Source: Alicyclobacillus sacchari | Lineage (GTDB): Bacteria; Bacillota; Bacilli; Alicyclobacillales; Alicyclobacillaceae | Assembly (NCBI RefSeq): GCF_004366795.1 | Contig: NZ_SORF01000004.1 | Location: 124,001-188,000, forward strand | Length of the DNA: 64,000 nucleotides | Reading direction: 5' to 3' | In this document: positions 9,219-18,733 of the stretch, in pieces | Position numbering within the stretch: the stretch's first letter is position 1 | Layout of the letters: each line of letters starts with the position of its first letter | Translations under genes and position numbers: made by a program | Notes under the pieces: model-generated | Told to the model about the DNA's origin: nothing | Seen by the model: the letters and a program-made list of their open reading frames with translations, nothing else | Database searches by the model: none

Positions 9219-10205
9219 ATGCACATGCGCAAACTGGGCGCACAAGGGCTTACTGTTTCGGCCATCGGACTTGGCTGCATGGGTATGTCCGACTTTTACA
9301 GCAACCGGGATGATAATGAATCGATTCGCACCATCGAGCGCGCCATCGAACTCGGGATCAACTTTTTCGATACCGCTGATATGTATGGCGTCGGAGAAAA
9401 CGAGCGACTGGTCGGAAAAGCGCTTCGACCCTATCGGGATCAGGTCGTGATCGCGACGAAGTTCGGCAACGTGCGGGCAGCCGATGGCACATTTCTCGGC
9501 ATCAACGGGCGGCCGGAGTATGTCAAAGAAGCGTGCGACAAGAGTTTGCAACGCCTGGGGCTCGATTACATCGACCTGTACTACCAGCATCGCGTCGATC
9601 CCTCTGTCCCAATCGAAGAAACGGTCGGCGCAATGGCCGAACTCGTGAAAGCCGGGAAGGTTCGCTACCTCGGTTTGTCCGAGGCAGGGGCGCAGACCAT
9701 CCGTCGAGCACACAAAGTTCACCCGATCACGGCTCTGCAAACGGAGTATTCACTGTGGAGCCGAGATGTGGAAGACGACATCCTGCCTGCAGTACGCGAA
9801 CTCGGAATCGGATTTGTGGCCTATAGCCCGCTCGGACGCGGTTTCTTGACGGGCGAAATCAAGCGCTTTGAAGATCTGCCCGAAGACGACTACCGTCGCA
9901 ATTCGCCGCGCTTTCAAGGCGACAACTTCGAGAAAAATTTGCAACTCGTGGCGAAAATCCGCGATATGGCCAAAGAAAAGGGCTGCACGCCTGCCCAGTT
10001 GGCCATTGCGTGGTTACTGGCACAGGGAGAGGACATCATTCCGATTCCCGGAACCAAGCGCCGTAAATACCTGGAGGACAATATCGGAGCACTGCGCGTG
10101 GATCTGACCGCCGCCGATCTCGCTAGCATCGACGAGATCGCGCCGAAAGGGGCAGCTGCAGGGACTCGCTATCCGGAAGTCAACATGAAAACGCTCGGGC
10201 TCTAA
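9219..10205 (+). CDS. Aldo/keto reductase
   Basis: NADPH-dependent carbonyl reductase of the AKR superfamily, 328 residues, cytoplasmic. It has the family start ([15 protein letters not shown]), the active-site segment FFDTADMYG with Asp and Tyr, KFGN with the Lys, and YYQHRVDP with the His. The C-terminal NADPH-binding region [15 protein letters not shown] is typical. The ATG follows TAGGGAGGTC at good spacing. Closest in pattern to YajO/AKR13-type enzymes; the natural substrate is unknown. Its stop overlaps the convergent hisI stop by four bases. Confidence 0.92.
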   Translation: MHMRKLGAQGLTVSAIGLGCMGMSDFYSNRDDNESIRTIERAIELGINFFDTADMYGVGENERLVGKALRPYRDQVVIATKFGNVRAADGTFLGINGRPEYVKEACDKSLQRLGLDYIDLYYQHRVDPSVPIEETVGAMAELVKAGKVRYLGLSEAGAQTIRRAHKVHPITALQTEYSLWSRDVEDDILPAVRELGIGFVAYSPLGRGFLTGEIKRFEDLPEDDYRRNSPRFQGDNFEKNLQLVAKIRDMAKEKGCTPAQLAIAWLLAQGEDIIPIPGTKRRKYLEDNIGALRVDLTAADLASIDEIAPKGAAAGTRYPEVNMKTLGL

Positions 10206-10984
10206 GCCCGAGCGGACAAGACGGCCAACACATCAGCTGGTGAGAGTCCTGCATGGCGCCAGAGCACCATCAGATGATACAACAAGTCAGCCGATTCAGC
10301 CGCTAACTCTGCCCGATCACCGCGGCCGCTTTCGTGCGCGAGAGCCGCAAGCGCTGCCTCCGTCGCCTCTTCGCCCACTTTTTTTCCGATGCGCATCGCA
10401 CCGTGCTCGAACAGATAGGTCGTATAACTTCCCTGCGGACGCTCCTGGTAGCGTGCGTCAATCGTCCGCCAAAGGGCATCGAGTGCCGTCCAGTCGCTCC
10501 GCCCGATGCTCCCTTCCATGCCCGGATTCAACGGAGGCTGCGCCGTCACAGGATCTGCCCCATCCTTCACAACGGAAGCTGCATGGCGATCCCGCCCCGT
10601 ATCCCGCTGTCTAGCCTCACGATCCGCCATCTGGGCACCACCATGCGTCAATCGCCGATAAAAACACGTCTCTTCGCCCGTGTGGCAAGCTGGCCCAAGT
10701 GGATGAACGAGATACAACACGGTGTCACCATCGCAATCAAGGCGGAGTTCCACAACTTCTTGGAGATTTCCAGAGGACGCTCCCTTTCGCCAATATTCTT
10801 GGCGGGATCGGCTCCAAAACCACGCGTAGCCCGTGGCAATGGTTCGTTTGAGCGCCTCACGATTCGCGTATGCCAGCATGAGCACGTCGCGCGTCTCGGT
10901 GTCCTGCACCACGACTGGAACTAGCCCTGTCGCTGTGTCATAGCGAACCGCAGCTAAATCGATCTCGGACTTTATTCCACCCAT
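10202..10984 (-). CDS. hisI: Bifunctional phosphoribosyl-AMP cyclohydrolase / phosphoribosyl-ATP pyrophosphohydrolase
   Basis: Catalyses histidine steps 2 and 3. The HisI domain (about residues 1-110) has [20 protein letters not shown] and the metal-binding [12 protein letters not shown] and [11 protein letters not shown]. The HisE domain (about 165-260) has [14 protein letters not shown] and [14 protein letters not shown] linker of about 50 polar residues joins them, longer than usual. It is the last gene of the his operon and overlaps hisF by 13 bases. The ATG at 10984 has GGGGTG eight bases upstream. Confidence 0.95.
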   Translation of the reverse strand: MGGIKSEIDLAAVRYDTATGLVPVVVQDTETRDVLMLAYANREALKRTIATGYAWFWSRSRQEYWRKGASSGNLQEVVELRLDCDGDTVLYLVHPLGPACHTGEETCFYRRLTHGGAQMADREARQRDTGRDRHAASVVKDGADPVTAQPPLNPGMEGSIGRSDWTALDALWRTIDARYQERPQGSYTTYLFEHGAMRIGKKVGEEATEAALAALAHESGRGDRAELAAESADLLYHLMVLWRHAGLSPADVLAVLSARA

Positions 10985-11742
10985 CGTATAGGCACCCCTC
11001 TCTCGCGCAGATAGGACTTCACATCGCGAACGCTCGTCTCGGCAAAGTGGAACACGCTCGCCGCCAATGCCGCATCGGCCAGACCCTCGGTCAACACGTC
11101 GTAGAAGTGTTCCTTTGCCCCCGCGCCACCACTGGCGATGACCGGAATATGGATAGAGCCCGCAATGGCGCGCGTCAACTCCAGGTCATACCCTGCCCGT
11201 GTACCGTCCTGGCGAAAGCTTGTCAATAAGACCTCCCCCGCGCCAAGGCTGGCTGCACGTTTGGCCCACTCGACGGCGTCGGTGCCGGTGCCAACTTTGC
11301 CGCCTTGCAACATCACCTCATAGCGTCCGGTCTGTGCATTCAGGTTGGCGTCGATCGCGACGACGACACACTGTTCGCCGAAGCGATGCGCCGACTCTTC
11401 AATCAGATCAGGGTTGCGAAACGCGCCTGTGTTCATCGATACCTTGTCTGCACCCGATAAAAGCAGCGATCGCACATCGTCGACGGAAGAAACGCCACCG
11501 CCGACCGTCAATGGGATGTTGACTTTCGCAGCGACTTCTTCCACGACCTTGCGCGTCGCCAACCGGCCTTCGCTCGACGCCGAGATGTCGAGCAACACGA
11601 GCTCGTCCGCCCCGGCGGCACAGTAAATCTGCGCAAGCTCCACCGGATCGCCCGCGTCACGGCGATTGTTGAGGAAACCGACGTGTTTGACCACACGCCC
11701 ATCAAGCACGTCAAAGCACGGGATGATGCGTTTGGTCAACAT
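10972..11742 (-). CDS. hisF: Imidazole glycerol phosphate synthase, cyclase subunit
   Basis: TIM-barrel subunit that uses ammonia from HisH to form imidazole glycerol phosphate and AICAR. Seen in sequence: [17 protein letters not shown] with the first catalytic Asp, [19 protein letters not shown], and [12 protein letters not shown]. About 256 residues, normal length. The ATG at 11742 shares one base with the hisA stop (TGATG) and has AAGGAG ten bases upstream. Confidence 0.96.
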   Translation of the reverse strand: MLTKRIIPCFDVLDGRVVKHVGFLNNRRDAGDPVELAQIYCAAGADELVLLDISASSEGRLATRKVVEEVAAKVNIPLTVGGGVSSVDDVRSLLLSGADKVSMNTGAFRNPDLIEESAHRFGEQCVVVAIDANLNAQTGRYEVMLQGGKVGTGTDAVEWAKRAASLGAGEVLLTSFRQDGTRAGYDLELTRAIAGSIHIPVIASGGAGAKEHFYDVLTEGLADAALAASVFHFAETSVRDVKSYLRERGVPIRWVE

Positions 11743-12497
11743 CAAACCCCATCTCCTTTCGCCGCGACTTGCACAAGAGCAAGACGCAAGTCGACCTTGC
11801 CGTCATATAGCGCCTTGCCGACGACGGCGCCAGCAAGCCCAGCCGACTTGGCCGCCAAGATGTCATCATGGCCGCTGATGCCGCCGCTGGCAAAAGTCCA
11901 GAGCCCAGCTTCTTGAACCGACTGTGCCAGTTGAAGATTGGCGCCCATTCCCGTTCCGTCCCGTTCAACATCGGTGACCAAGGCGTATACAACACCGACT
12001 TTGGCGAGATTGTGCGCGAGCTCGACAACCGAAGTATTGGTTTGCTCAAGCCAACCGGTCACGGCCAATTTGCCTCCCCGACCGTCAAGACCGGCGACAA
12101 TCCGCCGACCACCAAACTCGGAGGCGAACTGGGCCATCTGCTCAATGTCCCGCGACACAGTGCCGAGCACCACGCGCTCGACCCCCATGTCCAGCCAACG
12201 GGCAATGGCGTCGCGATTCCGGATGCCACCGCCAACCTGAACCGACGCACCATACGATCGCGCCGTCCGCACGACCTCTTCGACCGTCGCCGCATTGATA
12301 CTCTCGCCATCTTTGGCACCATCGAGATCGACAACGTGCAAACAGCGGGCTCCCGCTTCACACCACCGCTGTGCCATGGCAGCAGGATGGTCGCTGTACT
12401 CCGTGCGCTGGGCATAGTCGCCTTGATACAATCGGACACAGCGGCCCCCAAGTATGTCAATGGCCGGCAAGAGGACAAACTCGTGGCTTTGCATCAC
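11742..12497 (-). CDS. hisA: ProFAR isomerase (phosphoribosylformimino-AICAR-phosphate isomerase)
   Basis: Amadori rearrangement step of histidine synthesis, (beta/alpha)8 fold and paralogous to hisF. It has LLPAIDILGGRCVRLYQGD with the catalytic Asp, VQVGGGIRN, and FASGGISGHDD. Length 251. GTG at 12497 lies seven bases after GGGGG; an ATG follows immediately as codon two, so the start is uncertain by one codon. Overlaps hisH by four bases. Confidence 0.95.
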   Translation of the reverse strand: MMQSHEFVLLPAIDILGGRCVRLYQGDYAQRTEYSDHPAAMAQRWCEAGARCLHVVDLDGAKDGESINAATVEEVVRTARSYGASVQVGGGIRNRDAIARWLDMGVERVVLGTVSRDIEQMAQFASEFGGRRIVAGLDGRGGKLAVTGWLEQTNTSVVELAHNLAKVGVVYALVTDVERDGTGMGANLQLAQSVQEAGLWTFASGGISGHDDILAAKSAGLAGAVVGKALYDGKVDLRLALVQVAAKGDGV

Positions 12498-13153
12498 GAT
12501 GACACCCCCGTCTTCTTGGCTTCGGTCATACGGACAAAATTGCGCAGGATGGTTTCGCCGACCTCGCCACTCTTTTCCGGGTGAAACTGTGTACCGTAGA
12601 TGAGTTCTCGTCCGACCACAGCAGGCACCTGAACCCCACCGTAGGAGGCGGCTGCAATCACGTCCTTTGCCTCGTCAACCTGGACGTAATACGAGTGGAC
12701 AAAATAGACGAAATCCCCAACCGCAACGTCTTGCATCAGCGGGTCAGCGCTGCGCACACTCGTCAAGTCGTTCCAACCCATATGCGGCACTTTGGCCGTT
12801 TCAGGAAACCGGACAACCCGACCAGGCAGCAGGTCCAAACCTCGATGTTCGCCGTGTTCCGACGACACCGTGAACAAGAGTTGCATGCCGACACAAATGC
12901 CAAGCAAAGGAATGCGCAAAGCCACAACCTGCTCGACAACAGAGACCAATCCGGACGCGCGCAACTGTGCCATGGCATCGCCGAACGCACCGACTCCCGG
13001 CAGAATGACGCCCTGCACCGGCGAGTCCGCGTTTCCACACACATGATCCCACGCCTTGTCATCGGAGATCACGACACCCTCTCGTCCTACTCTCCGAAGC
13101 CCGCCAAGGACACTGTGCAAATTGCCAATGCCCGGATCGAGCACAACGATCAT
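12494..13153 (-). CDS. hisH: Imidazole glycerol phosphate synthase, glutaminase subunit
   Basis: Class I glutamine amidotransferase that supplies ammonia to HisF. It shows LDPGIGNLHSV at the N-terminus, LPGVGAFGDAM, the nucleophile elbow GICVGMQLLF with the catalytic Cys, and FHPEKSGEVG with the His-Glu pair. 219 residues. The ATG overlaps the hisB stop as ATGA. Confidence 0.96.
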   Translation of the reverse strand: MIVVLDPGIGNLHSVLGGLRRVGREGVVISDDKAWDHVCGNADSPVQGVILPGVGAFGDAMAQLRASGLVSVVEQVVALRIPLLGICVGMQLLFTVSSEHGEHRGLDLLPGRVVRFPETAKVPHMGWNDLTSVRSADPLMQDVAVGDFVYFVHSYYVQVDEAKDVIAAASYGGVQVPAVVGRELIYGTQFHPEKSGEVGETILRNFVRMTEAKKTGVSS

Positions 13154-13752
13154 TCGAGCACCCCCTTGGTGCTATTCACGCCTCCGCCTGTCAGCGAGAC
13201 AGCTTCGCGCAGCGCTGCACCAAATGCCTTAAACAATGCTTCCACCATGTGATGATTGTTTTCGCCATACAGAACCGCCAGATGCAGGGCCATGCGGCCC
13301 TCGTTGGCGACCGATTTGAAAAACTCGGCCACCAATTCGGTAGGAAATGTGCCGATGCGCGTGTCGGTGAATGCGGCCTGCAAGACGAACGCCGGTCGTC
13401 CCGACAGATCGATCACGGCCCGCGCCAACGTTTCATCCATGGGTGTATGCCGCTCTCCGTAGCGGCGAATGCCGCGCTTATCACCGAGTGCCATCGCGAT
13501 CGCGCGGCCGAGACAAAGGCCGATGTCCTCGACGAGATGATGGTCGTCGACGTCGACATCGCCATCGGCCGTGATGGCGAGATCGAACGAGCCGTGGGCG
13601 GCGAACAAGTGCAGCATATGGCGCAAAAAGGGCACTGGAAAAGCGAGCGCCACGCGACCTGTACCATGCAGATTGAGCGCAAGATCGATCTTGGTCTCGC
13701 CTGTCTCGCGCTCGACTTGCGCGCTGTATGTGCGGGCGGCTTCAGCGGCCAT
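13150..13752 (-). CDS. hisB: Imidazoleglycerol-phosphate dehydratase
   Basis: Manganese-dependent dehydratase of histidine synthesis, monofunctional as in Gram-positives (200 residues). Metal-binding blocks DVDDHHLVEDIGLCLG and YGENNHHMVEALFKAF are present. The ATG at 13752, nine bases after AGGAGG, is preferred to the longer frame. It overlaps the end of hisD by 11 bases and runs into hisH. Confidence 0.95.
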   Translation of the reverse strand: MAAEAARTYSAQVERETGETKIDLALNLHGTGRVALAFPVPFLRHMLHLFAAHGSFDLAITADGDVDVDDHHLVEDIGLCLGRAIAMALGDKRGIRRYGERHTPMDETLARAVIDLSGRPAFVLQAAFTDTRIGTFPTELVAEFFKSVANEGRMALHLAVLYGENNHHMVEALFKAFGAALREAVSLTGGGVNSTKGVLE

Positions 13753-15025
13753 GCGATTCAGCCTCCTGTCGGATGAGAATGGAGCGCGCATGAGCCGTTA
13801 AGCCTTCTGCTTCGGCCAGCGCGACGATGTGACCTGCGTGTTTGGCGAGCGTTTGCCTGCTATAGGCGACCACGCTCATGCGCCTCAGAAAATCATGCGT
13901 GCCCAATCCACTGGCATAGCGTGCGCTGCCGTGGGTCGGCAAGACGTGATTGCTGCCAGCAAAATAGTCGCCAACAGGCTCCGGTGTCGCTTCCCCAAGA
14001 AAGACAGCCCCCGCGAAATGAATGGAAGGCAGCAGTTCCTCAGGCTGCTCCACCAACAGTTCCACGTGCTCGGGCGCCAATTGGTTGCAAAGATCTGTCG
14101 CCTCACGCAGGGATTCGACGTGCACTAACGCTCCCCAACGTCGTAAGGCTTCTGTTGCGATCTCGGCGCGCGGCAGGTCGACCAGCTGTCGTTCAAGCTC
14201 GTCTGCCACGCGTTCAAGCAGCGCGATCGACGGGCTTAAGCACAGCGCTCCGGCCTCCGGATCATGTTCCGCTTGGGCCAACATGTCAGCCGCAATGTAG
14301 CGGGGATTCGCGCCGTCGTCGGCGATAATAAGCACCTCGCTGGGACCGGCGATGGAATCGATCCCGACGTCGCCCATGACCAAACGCTTGGCCAACGCAA
14401 CATAAAGATTGCCAGGACCCACAATTTTGTCTACGCGTGAAATGGTCTGAGTCCCGTACGCCAAAGCCGCCACCGCTTGTGCGCCACCTACTGCGTAAAC
14501 TTCGTCGACACCAAGCAGATGTGCCGCTGCCAACACCTGTGGATGTGGCAGACCAGACGGTCCAGGCGGCGATACAAGGGCAATTTCGGAGACGCCTGCA
14601 ACTTGTGCCGGAATGACGTCCATCAGCACGGTGGATGGATACGCCCCACGGCCGCCCGGCGCGTACACGCCGACACGTCGAAGCGGTCGCCAAACGAGGC
14701 CCAACTGCTCGCCATCGTCACCGTACAACGTGAAGTCCTCCGGCCACTGCGCCTCGTGATACCGTCGAATCCGATCCGCCGCCAACGCCAGCGCCTCCTG
14801 CAGACCTGGCGTCAACGCATCGAACGCAGCCTGCAGCGCTTCGCGCGGTACGCGCAACGATACCCCCGTCTGCTTGTCCAACTTGGCCGTCCACTCGGCC
14901 ACGGCAGCATCGCCGCGATCGCGCACGTCATGGACGATGATCGCCACCTGTCGCAAGGCCTCTTCGTTTTCTGAAGCCCGCCGCTGCCAGGAAAATTCGT
15001 TACGTTCAATCACGCCCAACCGCAT
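13742..15025 (-). CDS. hisD: Histidinol dehydrogenase
   Basis: Zinc- and NAD-dependent enzyme that oxidises histidinol to histidine in two steps. The sequence includes APGGRGAYPSTVLM, YAVGGAQAVAALAYGT, DSIAGPSEVLI, LAQAEHDPEAGA with zinc-ligand residues, and the C-terminal SARYASGLGTHDFL. 427 residues from the ATG at 15025, which follows GAGGGGG; an upstream TTG at 15049 is less likely. Overlaps the end of hisG by about 20 bases. Confidence 0.96.
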   Translation of the reverse strand: MRLGVIERNEFSWQRRASENEEALRQVAIIVHDVRDRGDAAVAEWTAKLDKQTGVSLRVPREALQAAFDALTPGLQEALALAADRIRRYHEAQWPEDFTLYGDDGEQLGLVWRPLRRVGVYAPGGRGAYPSTVLMDVIPAQVAGVSEIALVSPPGPSGLPHPQVLAAAHLLGVDEVYAVGGAQAVAALAYGTQTISRVDKIVGPGNLYVALAKRLVMGDVGIDSIAGPSEVLIIADDGANPRYIAADMLAQAEHDPEAGALCLSPSIALLERVADELERQLVDLPRAEIATEALRRWGALVHVESLREATDLCNQLAPEHVELLVEQPEELLPSIHFAGAVFLGEATPEPVGDYFAGSNHVLPTHGSARYASGLGTHDFLRRMSVVAYSRQTLAKHAGHIVALAEAEGLTAHARSILIRQEAESHGR

Positions 15026-15665
15026 TCGCCCGTCCCCCTCGCTGTTCAATCGCCACCTGCAGACGATTCACCATCGCCAACATATCGTCGTGCTTCATAC
15101 GGTAACTGGAGCGATTCGCCACCAACCGCGCCGAAATGTCCGAGACTTCATCAAACACCACCAAGCCGTTGGCGGCGAGCGTCGCGCCCGTCTGCACGAG
15201 ATCGAAGATGCGATCTGTCAAGCCAATCACGCTTGCCAGTTCGATGGAACCGGAAAGCGGTACGATCTCGACCGAATGCCCAAGCATACGGAAATATCGA
15301 TCCGCAAGTTTGGGATACTTGGTCGCCACCCGGCGCGGTTGGCTCGCGCGATCGCGCTCAAGCCCCGCGACGCACAGCCGGCAGCGGGCAACGCCGAGAT
15401 CGAGCAATTCGTACATTTCCTTATCCTGCTCAAGCAAGACGTCTTTGCCGACGATCCCGATGTCGGCGACGCCGTACGCCACGTATGTCGGCACATCGGC
15501 CGGCTTCGCGAGCAGATAGCGCAAGGGCGGATGTCCGTCCCAGGGCACTTCGAAGACGAGGGCACGGCTTTCGTCCATATCTTCCGGGAGTGGAACGCCA
15601 GCTTCACGCCACAATGGCAGAGCATCTTCCGCCGTTCTTCCTTTGGCCAATGCAACGGTGAGCAT
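15006..15665 (-). CDS. hisG: ATP phosphoribosyltransferase catalytic subunit, short form
   Basis: Committed step of histidine synthesis. At 219 residues it is the short HisG, which needs HisZ for activity and feedback control; hisZ is indeed the preceding gene. It shows LTVALAKGRTAEDAL at the N-terminus and YGVADIGIVGKD. The C-terminal regulatory domain of long HisG is absent, as expected. ATG at 15665 begins on the last base of the hisZ stop; a GTG lies one codon upstream. Confidence 0.95.
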   Translation of the reverse strand: MLTVALAKGRTAEDALPLWREAGVPLPEDMDESRALVFEVPWDGHPPLRYLLAKPADVPTYVAYGVADIGIVGKDVLLEQDKEMYELLDLGVARCRLCVAGLERDRASQPRRVATKYPKLADRYFRMLGHSVEIVPLSGSIELASVIGLTDRIFDLVQTGATLAANGLVVFDEVSDISARLVANRSSYRMKHDDMLAMVNRLQVAIEQRGGRANAVGRD

Positions 15666-16789
15666 CACGCACCCCTCCCACTTTTGGCTGTTGCCTCGAG
15701 CACAGCCAACACGCGTTCAACCTCGAACGTGAAGCCAATGGCCGCCGCTGGTGCACCAAACTGGGCAAGCAGTTCATCATAGCGCCCTCCAAGGGCAATC
15801 GGTGCACCAACGCCGTGTGCAAACGCCTCAAAGACAATGCCCGTGTAATAATCCATATCGCGGTGCAACGTGAGGTCGAATGTTGTACAGTGTTGCGCCA
15901 AGCCAGCGGCGGCAAGCGCGTCCGCGAGGTCACACAGGTCCTGCCACGCCTTCACAACTTCATCCGCCGCTTGACGATTCGGCGCCGCATTGAGCAAGTC
16001 GTTTAGCTCTGCCGCCGACTTATCGCGATCCAACACACCATTGCGCACGCCTGCGCGTTCTGGCGACCAACGCAACAGTCGTGACAGAATATCATCGCAA
16101 CCTGAACCAGCGCGATCGACCGTTTGTCGAAACAAGACATAGTCCCCTGTCGTCAAACACTGTAAGAGCTGTAGGCTGATGTCGTATGGGAAACCGAGTG
16201 CCTGCAACAGCTTTGGCACAAAATGCGCATGGCTTACGACAATTTTGTGCTCGCCGATGCCCGTGCGAATGGCGGCCTCGTGCAACCATTTCAGCAATGC
16301 CGCGTCGATCGCCACACTCGCAGGCTCGCCAATCCATTCGACGCCGACCTGTGTCGATTCGGCTGCTTTGCCACTCGCCCACGACAGTGAAGCGGGATCG
16401 CTCGTGCGGCGGTATACGCGCTCGCAGTAGCACCAGCGAATGGGGACGCGACCGCCTGCCACCCGTGGTGCCGCCATGCGCGCGATGGAAGGTGTCATTT
16501 CGGGACGCAAGGCGATGGCATTGCCTCCGCCGTCAAACAATTGAATCCAGTCGCGCGCAGCTTCACTCGATCTCGCTCGCAAAAGTGTATCGACATATTC
16601 AAATAAGCCGCTTGTGACCGGCTCGCAGCCTGCTTCCTCAAAAAAAGACAGGAGTCGGGACTCGACATCCCGCCTTCTCTTTGCAAAGTCGGGATAACCA
16701 TCCTGCATTCCCGGTGGCCGCTCAGCAAAACCTTGCACTGCCGACAAGGTTGCTGAACCTGTCCCACTGATGAACCAATCATTTGCCAC
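15665..16789 (-). CDS. hisZ: ATP phosphoribosyltransferase regulatory subunit
   Basis: Histidyl-tRNA synthetase-like protein without tRNA-charging function that activates short HisG. Class II synthetase motifs are recognisable: ERPPGMQDGYPDFAKRR, motif 2 around LRPEMTPSIARM and RWCYCERVYR, and motif 3-like ALGGRYDELLAQFG near the C-terminus. 374 residues. The GTG at 16789 is the only in-frame start with a plausible ribosome site (GGTGAG). First gene of the operon, about 100 bases from a promoter. Confidence 0.92.
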   Translation of the reverse strand: MANDWFISGTGSATLSAVQGFAERPPGMQDGYPDFAKRRRDVESRLLSFFEEAGCEPVTSGLFEYVDTLLRARSSEAARDWIQLFDGGGNAIALRPEMTPSIARMAAPRVAGGRVPIRWCYCERVYRRTSDPASLSWASGKAAESTQVGVEWIGEPASVAIDAALLKWLHEAAIRTGIGEHKIVVSHAHFVPKLLQALGFPYDISLQLLQCLTTGDYVLFRQTVDRAGSGCDDILSRLLRWSPERAGVRNGVLDRDKSAAELNDLLNAAPNRQAADEVVKAWQDLCDLADALAAAGLAQHCTTFDLTLHRDMDYYTGIVFEAFAHGVGAPIALGGRYDELLAQFGAPAAAIGFTFEVERVLAVLEATAKSGRGA

Positions 16790-16892
16790 TCTGACTCACC
16801 ACGCCATCTCCATCTGTCCTGCTGCACAGCCACGCATGCATCGTCACTCGCATGCCACGGCTGATGCTTTACTTCGCTAATGTGCTAAAGAA

Positions 16893-16921
16893 AGCATATA
16901 GGAGACGGTTGCGATTTGCAA
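16893..16921 (-). promoter_or_regulatory. Probable promoter of the his operon
   Basis: Minus-strand -35 TTGCAA and -10 TATGCT separated by exactly 17 bases, about 105 bases upstream of hisZ. The leader between shows no T-box features that I can recognise. Confidence 0.5.
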
Positions 16922-17008
16922 GCCATCAGCTTGGGCAAGCATCCGCTGCAGACGTGTCACAAGCCGCATAAGGTATCTCACCGGACGGTACAAGGAGGGA
17001 TTGGATCA

Positions 17009-17224
17009 GTGGTCAAATACATCGTGCAGCGCGGAGACACGCTTGGCAACATCGCCGTGAAATACGACACAACGGTTTCCGCCATCATCCGGGCCAACGG
17101 CATCAAGAACCCAAACATGATTTATCCGGGTCAGGTGCTGCGCATTCCATCGAAGCATTACGAGGATGCCAACGAGCATAAGCACATGATGCATCATCAC
17201 ACAGATAAGTCGAAGTACTGGTAA
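17009..17224 (+). CDS. Short LysM-domain protein with histidine-rich tail
   Basis: A 71-residue protein starting at GTG 17009, nine bases after AAGGAGG. Residues 3-47 form one complete LysM repeat (YIVQRGDTLGNIAVKYDTT ... NPNMIYPGQVLRIP), a fold that binds peptidoglycan or chitin. The last 24 residues are charged and rich in histidine (HEHKHMMHHHTDKSKYW). There is no signal peptide, so it may be spore-associated or act from inside the cell, as some single-LysM Bacillus proteins do; that role is inference. The ORF continues upstream to 16916 without a ribosome site. Confidence 0.8.
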   Translation: MVKYIVQRGDTLGNIAVKYDTTVSAIIRANGIKNPNMIYPGQVLRIPSKHYEDANEHKHMMHHHTDKSKYW

Positions 17225-17266
17225 TGGTGGAGAAGAGAATGGTTGCCGGCCATCGAGCTTAGGAAT

Positions 17267-17299
17267 GAGGCGGCCGCTTCAGCTACAAACGGCCGCCTC
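17267..17299 (+). terminator. GC-rich hairpin after the LysM gene
   Basis: Ten-base-pair perfect stem GAGGCGGCCG (17267-17276) against 17290-17299, 43 bases after the LysM stop. It lacks a U-run, so it may be a weak terminator or a transcript-end stabiliser. Confidence 0.45.
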
Positions 17300-17431
17300 C
17301 GGAACACCCATGTCAGTTGAGTCCGGACAATGGGCTTCAGCAATCAATGCAATGGGTCACAGCAATCGATTCCCTTTGAACCGTAAAAAACTGATTCTCC
17401 GAATCAGAAGCTGTGGACAAACCTTCTTTCT

Positions 17432-17483
17432 TCAAAAAATATAGCAATTGCCCTCCCAGTTCCGAATGCGTTGGGAGGGCAAT
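17432..17483 (-). terminator. Terminator after ispG
   Basis: Minus-strand stem of 12 pairs (ATTGCCCTCCCA) followed by TGCTATATTTTTTG, 30 bases beyond the ispG stop. Strong intrinsic terminator. Confidence 0.8.
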
Positions 17484-17512
17484 GGATGAACATGTTCGCG
17501 ACTCAAGCCGAA

Positions 17513-18598
17513 TCAATCAATCGAACCCGTCTCGGCGTACCGCTTGGCCATGATGTCAATTTCCTTCTTCAATTCCGCCACCAGTTCGGCTTCAGGAATT
17601 TTGCGCACCACTTCTCCTTTGCGGAACAACAACCCTTCTCCGCGTGCACCGGCGATGCCAATGTCCGCTTCGCGCGCCTCGCCCGGTCCATTGACAGCAC
17701 AGCCGAGCACCGAAACCTTTATGGGTGCGCGAATATTTTGCACGTAATCCTCAATCTCGTTTGCAATGCTGATGAGATCGATGTCAATCCGTCCACAGGT
17801 TGGGCACGACACGATGGTCACCGCGTCTGACACGATGTGGAACGTCTTGAGCAACTCGCGCGCCACCTTGATCTCTTCGACTGGATCGGCCGAGAGCGAT
17901 ACGCGCATCGTGTTGCCAATGCCCATACTCAACAACGTCCCAAGCCCCGCCGCACTCTTAATCGTACCGCCAAACAGCGTACCCGATTCCGTAATGCCCA
18001 GGTGCAAGGGGTAATGGAAGCGCTCGGCGGCCAGCCGATAAGCCTCAATCGCCATGGGAACATCAGAGGCTTTCATCGAGATGATGATGTCGTCAAAGTC
18101 CAGATCCTCGAGGATTTTCACATGATGCTCTGCACTTTCCAACATCCCCTGCGGCGTCGGATAACCGTACTTTTCGAGGATGTGCTTTTCGAGCGATCCG
18201 GCGTTTACACCGATCCGAATCGGAATCCCTCGCTCTTTGCAAGCTTTGACGACTTCTTCGACCTTCTCGCGCTTACCGATGTTCCCCGGATTGATCCGCA
18301 CCTTGTCGATGCCGTTGCGAATAGCTTCAAGGGCGAGACGGTGATCAAAATGGATATCGGCGACGAGCGGAATGTGAATCTGCCGCTTAATCTCTTGAAT
18401 GGCTTCCGCAGCATCGCGCGTGTTGACAGTGACCCTGACAACCTGGCAGCCGGCGTCCTCCAACCGATGAATTTGCTCCACCGTCGCTTTGACGTCGGCA
18501 GTTTTCGTCGTCGTCATGCTTTGAATGATGACTTGATGATTCCCGCCGATGACTACGTCGCCGACGCGCACCGGTTTCGTCTCTTCGCGACGATACAT
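17513..18598 (-). CDS. ispG: 4-hydroxy-3-methylbut-2-en-1-yl diphosphate synthase (flavodoxin)
   Basis: Iron-sulfur enzyme of the non-mevalonate isoprenoid pathway that converts MEcPP to HMBPP. It has [18 protein letters not shown] at the N-terminus, [17 protein letters not shown], and the C-terminal cluster ligands in SCPTCGR and [12 protein letters not shown]. 361 residues from the ATG at 18598 (GGGAG nine bases upstream), the usual Bacillus length. It stands alone between two terminator-like regions. Confidence 0.96.
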   Translation of the reverse strand: MYRREETKPVRVGDVVIGGNHQVIIQSMTTTKTADVKATVEQIHRLEDAGCQVVRVTVNTRDAAEAIQEIKRQIHIPLVADIHFDHRLALEAIRNGIDKVRINPGNIGKREKVEEVVKACKERGIPIRIGVNAGSLEKHILEKYGYPTPQGMLESAEHHVKILEDLDFDDIIISMKASDVPMAIEAYRLAAERFHYPLHLGITESGTLFGGTIKSAAGLGTLLSMGIGNTMRVSLSADPVEEIKVARELLKTFHIVSDAVTIVSCPTCGRIDIDLISIANEIEDYVQNIRAPIKVSVLGCAVNGPGEAREADIGIAGARGEGLLFRKGEVVRKIPEAELVAELKKEIDIMAKRYAETGSID

Positions 18599-18733
18599 GT
18601 CTCTCGTCTCCCTGTCATTATCTAAACTCCCACTAGCGATCTTAACGAAATTCCGAACATCGTTCAACCGCGCGCAGGGGATCAGCAGACCCAAAAACCA
18701 TGGCTTACCGGGTGTGACGCATGTCAAGACCGT

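Noticed and set aside
16850-16990. T-box leader in front of the his operon
   Set aside because: No specifier loop, no T-box core sequence and no terminator in the short hisZ leader; a plain promoter fits better.
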